From Natrinema sp031626495 (GTDB lineage: Archaea > Halobacteriota > Halobacteria > Halobacteriales > Natrialbaceae): a stretch of DNA of 64,000 bases. The translations under genes and the position numbers were made by a program. How positions within the stretch are numbered: the first letter of the stretch is position 1; each line of letters starts with the position of its first letter. Positions 8,472 through 17,533 of the stretch are shown here, piece after piece. The notes below the pieces were generated by a model that saw only the letters and a list, made by a program, of their open reading frames with translations, did no database searches and was not told the DNA's origin. The stretch lies in the NCBI RefSeq assembly GCF_031626495.1, contig NZ_JAMQOJ010000002.1, forward strand, positions 372,001 through 436,000, written 5' to 3'.

Positions 8472-8832
8472 CCATTCCTCACTGACTGCCTGATTGACGT
8501 CCTCGTAGGGGTCCGGTTCAGTCGGATCAGCCCTGCGTAGAACGCATCTCTGGAGGAATATAGATCTTCGCTAGAGTAGTATATTTCCGCTCTAAGCAAT
8601 CCATTTGGATCGAACGGCACTCAGTCGCGCCCAGCTATCCATAGGTAGATTGTGTCACTGGGTATGCGAAAATAGCAATCTCTTGTTCGTGCAAAGAACT
8701 GTGTTTGGTGAATGACTAACATAGCTCTATAGCCGTTGAGTTGTGGTATCACGGTCCTCGCAAATCGTTTAGTTGAGCCGCTTATAGGGACTACATCGAC
8801 TTTGAAGCAATCACATACTACGCAATGGTAAC
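8472..8832. other. Intergenic region between divergent genes
   Basis: It contains the lost or frameshifted N-terminal codons of the leftward regulator (8472-8547), then an AT-rich promoter block on the minus strand (TATATT and AAATATACTA between about 8555 and 8590). A TATA-like GCTTATAGGG at about 8779-8788 faces the EamA gene. Nothing else was recognised. Confidence 0.5.
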
Positions 8833-9840
8833 ATGACAAAGGTAGAAGACGTGTTGTTGTTTGGTGCGCTCGCACTTGTCTGGGGAACAGCCTTCACAGC
8901 GATCGAAATCGGGCTAGAAACACTGCCACCGCTCCTCTTCGCAGCGGCCCGGTTAGATATTGCCGCGGTCATTTTCATCGGAGCGGTGCTACTCAGCCGG
9001 CTCCGGTGGCTCCCCCGGACGAAAGCGGATCTCGCTCTCATCCTCTCGAACGGCATCCTCGTCATTGGAGCGCACTTTGCGTTCTCGTTCATCGGCCAGA
9101 GTTACGTCACGAGTGGTGTCGCTGCGATCATCCTCAGTTTCACACCGATCATCACGCCGGTCATCGCTATCCGTGTCCTCTCAACAGAACGGATCTACAT
9201 CACGGATATCATTGGACTAGGTGCTGGGCTCGCTGGCGTGATCGCCATTGCAATTGCTGGTGGATCCTTCGACGGACAACTCCTCGGAATTGGGCTTCTC
9301 TTGGCGTCCGCAGTCGTCTTCGCGCTCGGCTCCGTACTCACAGAACGCTGGTCAGCGGGCCTCCCGACGATGGCACTCCACGCGTGGTCGATGGTTACCG
9401 GGGCGGTATTCCTTCACGCGACAGCGTACGCCTATTCAGGAGCAACGTTCCGAAACGTGACGTGGACGGCGTCAGCGGCCGCCGCGCTCACATACCTCGG
9501 GATTTTCGCAACAGCAGGCGGGTTCCTCCTCTATTTCACGTTGCTGAACAGAATCGGTGCAACGAATATTAGCCTCATCAACTACGCAGCACCCGTTGTG
9601 GCGACGGTTTTTGGTGCAGTCCTTCTTGGTGAGCAAATTACCATAGCGACTGTCACCGGATTCGCGCTCATCGTTGTCGGATTCGTGCTTTGCAATATCC
9701 GGCCGCTCTGGCGGCTTGTCCAGTCCACTCGGACCATAGCCGGAAGTGACCGAGTGCTTGAACGCGATGAAGTCTGCGTCCAAGGTGATGTCTACAAGAC
9801 TCAGTCTGACTCACAGAACTACCTGCAGCCAGGTGATTAA
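8833..9840 (+). CDS. EamA-family (drug/metabolite) transporter
   Basis: This 335-residue protein has about ten transmembrane helices arranged as two EamA repeats. The first contains FGALALVWGTAFTAIEIGL and the SGVAAIILSFTPIITPVIA segment; the second has LLASAVVFALGSVLTERW and YAAPVVATVFGAVLLGEQIT, the usual last-helix motif with Pro and Glu. These proteins export small metabolites or drugs across the cell membrane by secondary transport. The C-terminal 40 residues after the last helix are hydrophilic and not typical. The substrate is unknown. It stands alone, transcribed away from the DUF7342-like regulator, which could be its regulator. Confidence 0.88.
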   Translation: MTKVEDVLLFGALALVWGTAFTAIEIGLETLPPLLFAAARLDIAAVIFIGAVLLSRLRWLPRTKADLALILSNGILVIGAHFAFSFIGQSYVTSGVAAIILSFTPIITPVIAIRVLSTERIYITDIIGLGAGLAGVIAIAIAGGSFDGQLLGIGLLLASAVVFALGSVLTERWSAGLPTMALHAWSMVTGAVFLHATAYAYSGATFRNVTWTASAAAALTYLGIFATAGGFLLYFTLLNRIGATNISLINYAAPVVATVFGAVLLGEQITIATVTGFALIVVGFVLCNIRPLWRLVQSTRTIAGSDRVLERDEVCVQGDVYKTQSDSQNYLQPGD

Positions 9841-9956
9841 CCGCTCTTCTCTAGATGGCTGCACATTCATGGACAGGGGTACTGATTTTTCAGGATGTTC
9901 TGCGAGATGTACAGTATAACGCGATTGGTGTCAGCATCCGTCAACTGGACGGGTCA

Positions 9957-10455
9957 TCGTGAACCCGACGTGGCCTGACCGACAACGACTGCGAAGAGGG
10001 AGGAGTCGCTCGAACGTACTGATCTGTTCTCCGATCGTGACGCTGTCGCTGACTCGGAATTGCCTGCGGATGCTGCGACCGAGAGACCAGGTGGTGAGTC
10101 TGCGACGCCGGCACTGGAAGCCAGCCTCGAGCAAGGGGTCGAGGCCTTGCAGGCCGTCGACGAGGCCCTCTGAGTAGTCGTTGCAGAGGAGGGGAGTCCT
10201 CCTTCGCAAGCGAGGGGGGTCGGGCCGATCACGAACTCGGCGCGTGGCCGTATCCCGGACGATCCGCGGACGCTGTTACAACGGGCATATGATGAGCGTG
10301 TGCGACGGGCCTTAGTGCGTAGCTGTGACCGAAAAACGGTGATGGACGTGTTCGGGATCTCTCGGCGGGCGACGCTGATCTCGCCGATGGCGGAGGGCAG
10401 TGACGTGATCGGCTCAGCCCGCGTCGCCGTCCGTAGACCCATCTGCCTTTGTTGA
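9957..10455 (+). pseudogene. Degenerate ORF with an HTH-like segment, unknown
   Basis: One + strand frame reads protein-like through two internal TGA stops. Part one has ATPALEASLEQGVEALQAV with acidic coding character. After the TGA near 10170 comes TLLQRAYDERVRRALVR followed by KTVMDVFGISRRATL, which looks like a helix-turn-helix. There is no start codon before the first stop. It ends close to a TGCTGAATACA repeat. I cannot name the parent gene; a DNA-binding protein of a mobile element is one possibility. Confidence 0.4.
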
Positions 10456-10794
10456 AATTCACACAGCGATAGGATTTAGGAGCCATGCTGAATACAGGGC
10501 AAGCGGTTACCGAGGCAGTTATCGATCTATCCGAAATATCCCAAAAATCGACTGCTGAGTAGAGGGGTTGATTCAGCGTTATACGCGTTGTCGGTTCACA
10601 TCGAAATGGCTGGGATCGGAATAGCGGTGAGGTGACGGCAGTCGATGCTCCCCGGCAGTTCGACCAGCGCAATCGGACAGCTCTGATCGATCGGGGCCGT
10701 CGTGACCCGGAACTCGTTGTAGAATCCGAAACAGGCGAAGTGGCCCAACATGTTGGGCAAATTCCCACCCGGCAGCGCAGCAACAGGAGCACGT
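10456..10794. other. Stretch without a supported gene, contains one repeat copy
   Basis: Contains TGCTGAATACA at 10486-10496. A minus-strand frame between about 10590 and 10760 reads somewhat protein-like but has no recognisable family and no clear start. Nothing further is supported. Confidence 0.4.
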
Positions 10795-12093
10795 ATGCGA
10801 CGACTGCGCGAGACTGATTCGGCCGAAGAACGACAGCTGGACGGGACGGACATCCTGTCCGCAGATCGACCGGTAAGGGAAGTAGTGGCGGAGTTCTACG
10901 ACAGAAACCGGTTCCTGTTCACCGTTTCTCTCTTCAACCTCGGCCTCGTGGTCATCTTCACGGTCCTGATGGTGGTGGACGGACGGATGGTCCTCGGCCG
11001 GAACGTCTGGACGAAACCATGGAAGTTCGCTGCTTCGATCGCAATCTTCACCGCGACGCTGGGCTGGCTGCTCCCCTCCCTGTCCCTAACCGACCGCGTC
11101 GAACGTCTGGCCACGTATACAATCAGCGTCGCGATGACTGTCGAGATCACCCTCATCTCGACGCAGGCGGCACGTGCGGTGCCCTCGCATTTCAATAGGG
11201 GAACCGCGCTTGACACCGCGATATTCGCTCTCATGGGGGTAACCATCACCGTCAGCACACTCGTCGTCGCGTACGTTCTTTTGCGGATCGTCCAGCACCC
11301 CCCTGACCTCGCCCCTGCGTACCTATGGGGGATTCGGCTCGGGATGTTCGTCTTCGTCGTGGCGAGTTTAGAGGGGTTCCTCATGATCTCCTACGGCGGT
11401 CACGCTGTCGGTGCGCCCGTGGGTGATCCCGGGCTCCCGCTGCTGAACTGGAGTCTCACGGGTGGCGACCTCCGTATCGCACACTTCGTCGGCTTGCACG
11501 CTCTGCAAGTCCTGCCGCTCACCGGCTACGTCGCAGCACGCTGGATCGACTCGTCGACCCGCCGGTCCCTCGGCGTCGTCGGTACAGTCGCAGTCCTCTA
11601 CGGCGGTCTCGTGGGTGGTACGTTCGTCTGGGCGCTGCTCGGGAACCCGCTGCTGTCCTCCCTGCCGGTAGTCTCGATAGCCACGATCTTCAAGGCGAGC
11701 TTCCTACTGGTTGCCCCGTTCTGGGTGTTGATGATCGTCGCGCCGGAGTGGGACGTGACCGAACGGATCGTGGATTCTCCGCTCGTCGCTCTCCCAGCGG
11801 CACTGCTCTACCTCGTCTTCCTGCTCCCGCAGGCGAGTTCCGTCGCGGTGGCGGTTCTATCACCTTCACTTTCAGGGCTGGCGACGCTGCTCGCCACTGA
11901 CGCCGGCGCGAAGTTCGCCTGGGCGCACTTTCTCGCGTTCGACTTGCTCGTCGGCCGCTGGATCTACCGCGATGCCAGCAGGCGGGGAATTCCGCCACTC
12001 GTCGTCTCACCCCTGCTAGTCCTGACACTGTTGTTCGGTCCCGTCGGTTATCTCAGTTACTGTGCGATCAGACCTGCAGTGACGGATAGGTAA
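10795..12093 (+). CDS. Multi-pass membrane protein with C-terminal ABA4-like domain
   Basis: From the ATG at 10795 (preferred over 10750, whose extra residues are not conserved-looking) this is a 432-residue membrane protein. The C-terminal third carries the ABA4/DUF4281 signature: GAKFAWAHFLAFDLLVGRW followed by IYRDASRRGIPP and a last helix LTLLFGPVGYLSYCAIR. ABA4 proteins are linked to neoxanthin or carotenoid isomerisation in plants; bacterial and archaeal members are uncharacterised. The first about 290 residues form roughly eight helices with a WTKPWKFAASIAIF segment, resembling an unrelated membrane family, so this looks like a fusion. A Bat-like HTH gene follows about 160 bases downstream on the same strand. 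Confidence 0.8.
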   Translation: MRRLRETDSAEERQLDGTDILSADRPVREVVAEFYDRNRFLFTVSLFNLGLVVIFTVLMVVDGRMVLGRNVWTKPWKFAASIAIFTATLGWLLPSLSLTDRVERLATYTISVAMTVEITLISTQAARAVPSHFNRGTALDTAIFALMGVTITVSTLVVAYVLLRIVQHPPDLAPAYLWGIRLGMFVFVVASLEGFLMISYGGHAVGAPVGDPGLPLLNWSLTGGDLRIAHFVGLHALQVLPLTGYVAARWIDSSTRRSLGVVGTVAVLYGGLVGGTFVWALLGNPLLSSLPVVSIATIFKASFLLVAPFWVLMIVAPEWDVTERIVDSPLVALPAALLYLVFLLPQASSVAVAVLSPSLSGLATLLATDAGAKFAWAHFLAFDLLVGRWIYRDASRRGIPPLVVSPLLVLTLLFGPVGYLSYCAIRPAVTDR

Positions 12094-12193
12094 TCGCGGG
12101 GGCGGGGACAGTTATCATCCACGCCCGCCCTACTGTCTTTCACCTGAAACAGCATATGCTGACTGCCAACGGACCGCCGGTTTTACGCTGCGA

Positions 12194-12203
12194 GAATATA
12201 TAC
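12194..12203 (+). promoter_or_regulatory. TATA-like element before the HTH gene
   Basis: GAATATATAC lies about 50 bases before the ATG at 12251. With initiation some 25 bases downstream, this leaves a leader of about 25 bases that carries the GAGGTG ribosome binding site at 12239-12244. The HTH gene therefore probably has its own promoter rather than depending only on the ABA4-like gene. Confidence 0.5.
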
Positions 12204-12250
12204 AGCAGTATGGCCCTGTCCGAGACCGGACCACCGCGAGAGGTGTAACG

Positions 12251-12877
12251 ATGCTCCGTGCACGCTTCCGAATGAACCTGCCTGAGGACATCTGGGTCGC
12301 CGAGGTGTCCACGCAGTTCCCGGACGCGACGTTCCGGCTACTCACCGGCGTCCCGAAGAACGACCGGGCCATAGAACTCGGCGAGATTCGAGCCGACGAT
12401 CCCGAGGCCGCAGCCGCTGCGCTCCGTGACCACCCGGACACCGTCGCGTACGAGCGCTTGCTTAGCGATGATGAACGTGCCATCGTACAATACGAGGCGG
12501 TTGAACAGCGACTCTACGAGTTCCTGTGGGGTTCGTCGCTGCCGCCGGAGTTCCCGCTCATCGTCGAGAACGGGGAAATGGAGTTCGACCTGACCGTCAC
12601 CCAGGAACAGTTCGATGCATTCGGCGAGGCGCTAGACGAATCGGGCCTCCAGTACGACCTCATCACGGTTGTCCACACCGGCGAGGAGGCCGCCCTCCTA
12701 ACCCAGCGTCAGCAGGAGTGTCTGGCCACCGCACAACGCCTCGGCTACTTCGACGTGCCCCGGGGGTGTACGCTGGCTGAACTGGCAGACGAACTCGGCG
12801 TCGATAAATCCACGGCGAGTGAGACGATCCGACGCGGGACGAGTCGTGTCCTCGGCCAGTTCCTGCTCACCGACTGA
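12251..12877 (+). CDS. Bacterio-opsin-activator-like HTH regulator
   Basis: This 208-residue protein ends in the HTH_10 domain of Bat-type haloarchaeal regulators: LTQRQQECLATAQRLGYFDVPRG, then TLAELADELGVDKSTASE and a final helix leading to VLGQFLL. The N-terminal 150 residues match the Bat C-terminal accessory domain pattern (a beta-rich region with FPDATFRLLTGVP and WGSSLPPEFPLIVENGEMEFD). There is no PAS or GAF domain, so it is the short form. Such proteins bind DNA and control metabolic or pigment genes. A ribosome binding site GAGGTG lies six bases before the ATG. The ABA4-like gene just upstream is an obvious candidate target or partner. Confidence 0.87.
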   Translation: MLRARFRMNLPEDIWVAEVSTQFPDATFRLLTGVPKNDRAIELGEIRADDPEAAAAALRDHPDTVAYERLLSDDERAIVQYEAVEQRLYEFLWGSSLPPEFPLIVENGEMEFDLTVTQEQFDAFGEALDESGLQYDLITVVHTGEEAALLTQRQQECLATAQRLGYFDVPRGCTLAELADELGVDKSTASETIRRGTSRVLGQFLLTD

Positions 12878-12950
12878 GACTCGTCATCCGAACTCATTGA
12901 CACAAGGTGTTTACCTGCGCAGACTAATCTCCCATGCAAGATACGCGCTC

Positions 12951-13164
12951 TGTATTCAGCACGACTCTTTGAAGAGATACGTTGATTGGGAGGAATTCCA
13001 GCGGTCAGTAAGCATATCTACGGAACGGCTGGTTCATTAGATAGGTCGTGAAACAAACGTGACCATTGTGCGGAACTCGCGCCCTGTGTCTTGCAGAGAC
13101 TTTGCTGACTACCGAGTTACTGTCAGAAGCGATGTGCGAGATACAGAGGCCCTATGTGACAGAC
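12951..13164. repeat. Dispersed repeat, left flank of MFS gene
   Basis: Contains TGTATTCAGCA (12951-12961). A block from 13005 (TCAGTAAGCA, then GAACGGC, GTTCATT and GTGAAACAAACG to about 13060) is repeated with the same order and spacing at 14407-14463 on the other side of the MFS gene. The following 13077-13160 segment resembles 1351-1430. The rest of 12878-13226 holds no gene. Confidence 0.6.
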
Positions 13165-13226
13165 TGAGAGAACATCCCAGTACGTCTGACCGGTATAGCT
13201 AATAAACCGTAGTTTGAGTCACCACC

Positions 13227-14393
13227 ATGTTCTCTCGGTTTTGGCGGATCGTACTGACCGTGACTGGCTGGCACATTGTCGCCAGTGTCTGCTATTATGC
13301 AATCTACGCTGGCACGCCACTCTTTCGAGACGCATTCAGCTTGTCCAGTTTCGAGGTCGGTCTCGTGATTAGTGCACTGACACTCGGCTACGCGATCTTC
13401 TTGTTACCCTTCGGCGTTGCGACCGATCGGTTTGGTGAACGCCGGACGCTAACCGCCGGCTTAGCCGGACTCGCCTCGGGTGTGCTCTTGGTCGCTGTCG
13501 CTCCCACCTACTGGCTGTTTCTGGCTGCCGTCTTTCTCCTCGGTTCGATGTATGGCAGTGCCACGCCGGGGACGAACAAGGCGATCTTCGACCAGATCGA
13601 CGCGGAACGCCATCACCGTGCAATCGGGATCAAACAGATCGGTCCGACCGTCGGAAGCGCCATCGGCGCCGTTCTTATCACGGGGCTCGCCGGCCGATTC
13701 TTCTGGCAATTCGGATTCCTCGTCGCTGCGGGGGTCGGGCTGATAACCACTGTCGCATTCTTTTTCGTGTATCGTAGAGCGTCCCGGGCCGATATGACGT
13801 CGCCCGGTTTTCGAGGACTGCTATCGAATCGTGCGTATCTCGTTCTATTACCGGCAGGCATGTGTATCGGCGCTGCGTTCTACACGGCGACCGGGTACAC
13901 CGTCCTCTTTATCGATGAGTCGATCGGAGCGACCGTCGCAACGGGCGGACTCGTTCTCGCGTCGGTGCAGGTCGTCAATAGCGCTGGCAAGATCGGCGTC
14001 GGTACGTTGGCGGATATCCTTCCAGGGACGCCGCGATCACGAACGAGCGCGATGTTGGTCGTCCAGGCGGCGAGTGGCGGCGTGTTGTTTTTACTGCTTC
14101 CGCTGACCACGACGCCGCTCACAGCGGGTTTGGTGTTTGCTGGCCTCGGCGTGTTCGTCCTCGGTTCAACTGGGCTGTACTACTCCTGTATCTCGATACT
14201 TGTCAGCGACGAAAAATTCGGCGCGGCTTCGGCCGCGGGCCAGTTGGCTATGACTGTCAGCGGGCTGTTCGCGCCACCGACGTTCGGATACCTCATCGAC
14301 GTGAACGGGTACGGAGTCGCTTGGACGTTCTTGGCGGGTCTGTCGTTCGTGGCCGCCGGACTTATCCTATTGGTGGTTTTCGAGATCGTGTAG
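13227..14393 (+). CDS. MFS transporter
   Basis: This 388-residue protein has twelve predicted helices. The loop between helices 2 and 3 carries PFGVATDRFGERRTL, the classical MFS motif A (G-x-x-x-D-R-x-G-x-R). Helix 4/5 has LLGSMYGSATPGTNKAIF, and the second half mirrors this with STGLYYSCISILVSDEKFG. It moves a small solute across the cell membrane by proton or sodium coupling; the substrate is unknown. Imperfect direct repeats flank the gene on both sides, hinting that it may have moved as a unit. The ATG at 13227 starts directly at the first helix. Confidence 0.88.
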   Translation: MFSRFWRIVLTVTGWHIVASVCYYAIYAGTPLFRDAFSLSSFEVGLVISALTLGYAIFLLPFGVATDRFGERRTLTAGLAGLASGVLLVAVAPTYWLFLAAVFLLGSMYGSATPGTNKAIFDQIDAERHHRAIGIKQIGPTVGSAIGAVLITGLAGRFFWQFGFLVAAGVGLITTVAFFFVYRRASRADMTSPGFRGLLSNRAYLVLLPAGMCIGAAFYTATGYTVLFIDESIGATVATGGLVLASVQVVNSAGKIGVGTLADILPGTPRSRTSAMLVVQAASGGVLFLLLPLTTTPLTAGLVFAGLGVFVLGSTGLYYSCISILVSDEKFGAASAAGQLAMTVSGLFAPPTFGYLIDVNGYGVAWTFLAGLSFVAAGLILLVVFEIV

Positions 14394-14406
14394 TGTTCTC
14401 ACCCGT

Positions 14407-14560
14407 TCAGTAAGCAGGTCTACTGAACGGCCAGTTCATTGGCTTCTGCGTGAAACAAACGAGGGCGTTATGCTGATCTCATGCTCTGTATCGGTCACGC
14501 CAATTCTACCAGTTACTGGATAGATCGAGCGAGACGTGCTGAATACACAGCGCGTGTGTA
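14407..14560. repeat. Dispersed repeat, right flank of MFS gene
   Basis: TTCAGTAAGCA, GAACGGC, GTTCATT and GTGAAACAAACG at 14406-14463 repeat the block at 13005-13060. TGCTGAATACA occurs at 14537-14547. The remaining bases up to the ferredoxin start at 14757 hold no supported gene. Confidence 0.6.
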
Positions 14561-14756
14561 GCGCTTTTCGAAAACGCGCGTGATGAAGGAAACGGTGATT
14601 GCGAAGTATCTGGCTGAACCCGCGCGCCTACACGGGGGCGAAGGCTATGCAGCGCGGTAATTGCTGGGTATAGGGGAGCTCCAGGAAACTTTGTGTTGCG
14701 GTCTCTCAGTGCGCCCTCCCGGTAGAATCACGTGATATGAGAACATACTGAAAGAT

Positions 14757-15098
14757 ATGGATGAGGGAATTCCGGTGCGAGTCATCACCGGAGGCGAGGA
14801 AAGAATTATCGAGGTCGAACCCGGCGCGAACCTCCGGGATTCGTTGCTCGAACACGACCTGCCGGTCTACGGAACGCTGTCACAGTATGCCAACTGCGGT
14901 GGACGGGGGCTCTGTTCGACTTGTACCGTTGAGGTCGCTCCCGCACCGGAGCCAACCCACTGGCACGACGCCGCGGCTGTTCGGTTCGGATATCCACGAC
15001 TCTCCTGTTGTATCGAGGTGAAAGAATCGATGACGGTCAGGCTCTTGGACAAGCACGTCTGGGGACAAGTCTTCCCGCGCCAGCTGTCCCCAGACTAA
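14757..15098 (+). CDS. 2Fe-2S ferredoxin
   Basis: This 113-residue plant-type ferredoxin fold has the cluster ligands in CGGRGLCSTC and a final cysteine in the RLSCC segment. The N-terminal half (VRVITGGEERIIEVEPG, then LRDSLLEHDLPVYG) is the usual beta-grasp. It carries electrons to an unidentified partner. The fourth ligand region reads SCC, one cysteine more than usual. It is monocistronic, so no partner is indicated by context. The ATG at 14757 gives a standard length. Confidence 0.88.
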   Translation: MDEGIPVRVITGGEERIIEVEPGANLRDSLLEHDLPVYGTLSQYANCGGRGLCSTCTVEVAPAPEPTHWHDAAAVRFGYPRLSCCIEVKESMTVRLLDKHVWGQVFPRQLSPD

Positions 15099-15491
15099 TC
15101 ACAGACGGTGTTAGCTCACATCTTGTCCTGTGAGATCGCTTCTGCCCGACTTGGCGGGTCCACCATGCTAGACCCTCTATCTTGCCCGCTCCGAGCAATC
15201 ACAGAGCGAAATAGCGTCCGAGAAGTAGAGTAGAGACGGGCAGACGATCGAGGAGTCGCATTCGCTATAGAGATACTCTACACCACCACTATAATACGCA
15301 GAATTTGACTTTCAAACAATCCAGTCGGTTGAATTCACCGGTAAAATATGAAGCTGAAGAGCGTTGTGACTTCAGCTACGAATCCGATGTGGCTGGACAA
15401 TCCATCGTTTCCCCCTCTGCAACTGCACCTTCTGAGGTGCCCGATGTCACCTCTGCACAGTCGTCAGAATGAGGATAGAGTTTATCGTAGT
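15099..15491. other. Stretch without a supported gene
   Basis: Lower GC than average, with no convincing reading frame, repeat or RNA. Confidence 0.4.
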
Positions 15492-15748
15492 GTGCAGGAT
15501 TTCAGTGGGCCGTAGAGCAGTCCGGTGCATGGGGGAGAATCCACGAGGATGGGATCGAGAAGTGCATCGAGTGCTGTAAGAAAGACACCGAGATCGCTAG
15601 TGAGCGACTCGCCATCATTTACGAGAAGCAGGACCGGTATGAGGAGGCGCTCGATGTCTGTGATCAGGCGCTTGAAATCGGGCCGACAGACGGGACAAAA
15701 GGAAGGTTCGGGGGTCGGAAAGAACGGATTCGGAAGAAGATAGACTAA
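15492..15748 (+). pseudogene. C-terminal remnant of a TPR-like protein
   Basis: One + strand frame, open after a TAG near 15489, reads AVEQSGAWGRIHEDGIEKCI, then ASERLAIIYEKQDRYEEALDVCDQALEIG and a basic end KERIRKKID before TAA at 15746. The middle is a tetratricopeptide-like helix pair (Y-E-x-x-x-R-Y-E-E-A-L-x-x-x-x-x-A-L). There is no start codon, so the 5' part is missing. Related haloarchaeal proteins often lie in mobile or stress-related loci. Confidence 0.6.
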
Positions 15749-16801
15749 CTCTGTCCGTAGAGTTGGCCTTGACGCCGTTATCTCTGTATGTTGTCAGTCG
15801 CCTCGAATTCGGATCGAGCGGTTCGAGATCGTCTTTGTCCGTGGTCATGATTGTCATGGATGCCCGTTAGAAGACGTCTCGCGCGCAGATCTGAAGGGGA
15901 AGAATCCCCACGTACTACGTACCTTACCTGCCCCAACCCACTCGCTCACTTCACGCTCGCGAAACAGCAGACGTGAGCCGGTTGTATTTACACATCCAAC
16001 GTAACGCCGTCCCACGTTCGTGAAGCAGAATGGTCGTGATCCGTGCCGTCTTACGATTGTGGCGAGGTAGACCGAGGAAATAACACCTTCCACCCTCCAA
16101 TCGTATCGCTGTCTTCGCTTTTTGGCTAATCTTTCCAGTCCGATTTGAGCCGAGTAACAACGGGAAGCCCTCGGTCCCGATCCCTATCCAATCCGAACAT
16201 GATCAACGCTCAACTTAGACAACCAGTTGTTGTATAGCTCGAGAAGGCACGGTACTACTTTCCCCAGTCAGGGAACCCTTGATCGAGTGTGTACCGGTCA
16301 CATCGTCGCTGGTATGCCATACGGAACTATTCAACACTACGCTGCTTACCGGTACCTCGGTGGTGCCGGGAGGGGACCGAACTCGTCCGGCCGGCGAGAG
16401 AGTCTGGGTGGATAGCGCAAACAGCTATGCTGTGCTAGGTAGTAACAAAGTATATGGAAGCGACCTGTACACTGTGTCGGCATACGATTCCGGACCGATC
16501 CCTCCAGCGGTGGTGTGCATGTGGATGGTGTATGGACCCCAACTGTGACCGCAACCATCGCTCGTTCTGCCCCGTTCACGGGAGCGATAACTGGATTGGT
16601 GCCGTCGAACTCTAACGACATTGCCGAGTGGAGAAACGGCGTCAGTCAGCCGAAACGCGCGGAGACGCCACGAGCGGACCGATCACCGCTGGCCGGCGCA
16701 CTCCGCGTCGATGCGAGCACGCAGCACCGCTGGGCCGGCATCACCCACAGAGTAACCGCACCAGACGTCCTCCCACAGTCAGAGCCGTGTAAGGATGTCG
16801 A
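15749..16801. other. Long stretch without a supported gene
   Basis: About 1 kb with reduced GC and no frame that resembles a known protein on either strand. It marks the right border of the accessory-looking segment. From 16.8 kb the sequence returns to dense GC-rich genes. Confidence 0.5.
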
Positions 16802-17533
16802 CTAGCCGTCCGATAGGACCTGGGAACCGTCATTGGGGGACGTACCCTCATCTCGCCAGTGTCGTTCGGCACGGGTTTTGATTCCGAGCATCATTCCCCG
16901 TTCCATGACGAAATGTGGCAGTTCGTACGTCAGATAGCGGAGGACGTATCCGATAGCCGTTCGGTTCTTGGGCTTCCGTCCGCGGACGATGAAACGCGTC
17001 GTCTCGTCATCTAGCTGGTCGAGATGGAACGTCCACGTTCCGCCATCATGGCCCTGAAGGACGAGTGTTCGATTGGGATCGACGCGTTCGACTGTCATCG
17101 AGGTGACCGGACTTTGGAACCAATAATCCTCCCGGACCATCCGGATCGAATCTCCCGCTTCTAATTTCTGGAGTTCCGGGACGATTCGATCGACGTTGTG
17201 GATCTCTGCACCGACCAGATTTTCGAGCCAGGTGTAGCTGTAGAAACCGCCGCGTCCCTGCCCGAGTTGGACCACCCACGGCCATACCCTGTCACTTGGC
17301 GCTTCGACCGTGACCGCTCGAGTCGTTTCGTCACCCGGTTCCGGGACGAGATCGTCACCCGGAAGCTGTCGACTCACTTCAGCGTCGCTAGCACCCCACT
17401 GACGGTGGCAGGGACGAAGAAATAGATGATATACTCCTAGAAGCACGCCGGCAACGACGGCTGTAAGCCAAAAACGGTCTCTTCGTCTGCTCGATGCCCT
17501 CGTTGCATCCGGTCGGGCTTCCGTTCTCATCAC
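16802..17533 (-). CDS. SRPBCC-fold membrane-anchored protein
   Basis: This 243-residue protein has an N-terminal transmembrane segment (residues about 23-42, WLTAVVAGVLLGVYHLF) followed by a soluble SRPBCC domain: RAVTVEAPSDRVWPWVVQLGQGRGGFYSY, with the aromatic-rich loop and the long C-terminal helix typical of the START/Bet v1 fold. Homologues are annotated as polyketide cyclase/dehydrase or ligand-binding proteins; a hydrophobic ligand cavity is implied. The exact ligand is unknown. Conserved YSYTWLEN and a basic C-terminus are visible. Confidence 0.82.
   Translation of the reverse strand: MMRTEARPDATRASSRRRDRFWLTAVVAGVLLGVYHLFLRPCHRQWGASDAEVSRQLPGDDLVPEPGDETTRAVTVEAPSDRVWPWVVQLGQGRGGFYSYTWLENLVGAEIHNVDRIVPELQKLEAGDSIRMVREDYWFQSPVTSMTVERVDPNRTLVLQGHDGGTWTFHLDQLDDETTRFIVRGRKPKNRTAIGYVLRYLTYELPHFVMERGMMLGIKTRAERHWRDEGTSPNDGSQVLSDG

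Noticed and set aside
12210..12248. Twelve-codon leader ORF before the Bat-like HTH gene
   Set aside because: Its ATG is only about 12 bases from the TATA centre, so transcription probably starts inside it; no support for translation.
16346..16621. 91-residue minus-strand ORF in the empty 15.7-16.8 kb stretch
   Set aside because: No recognisable motif, promoter or ribosome binding site.
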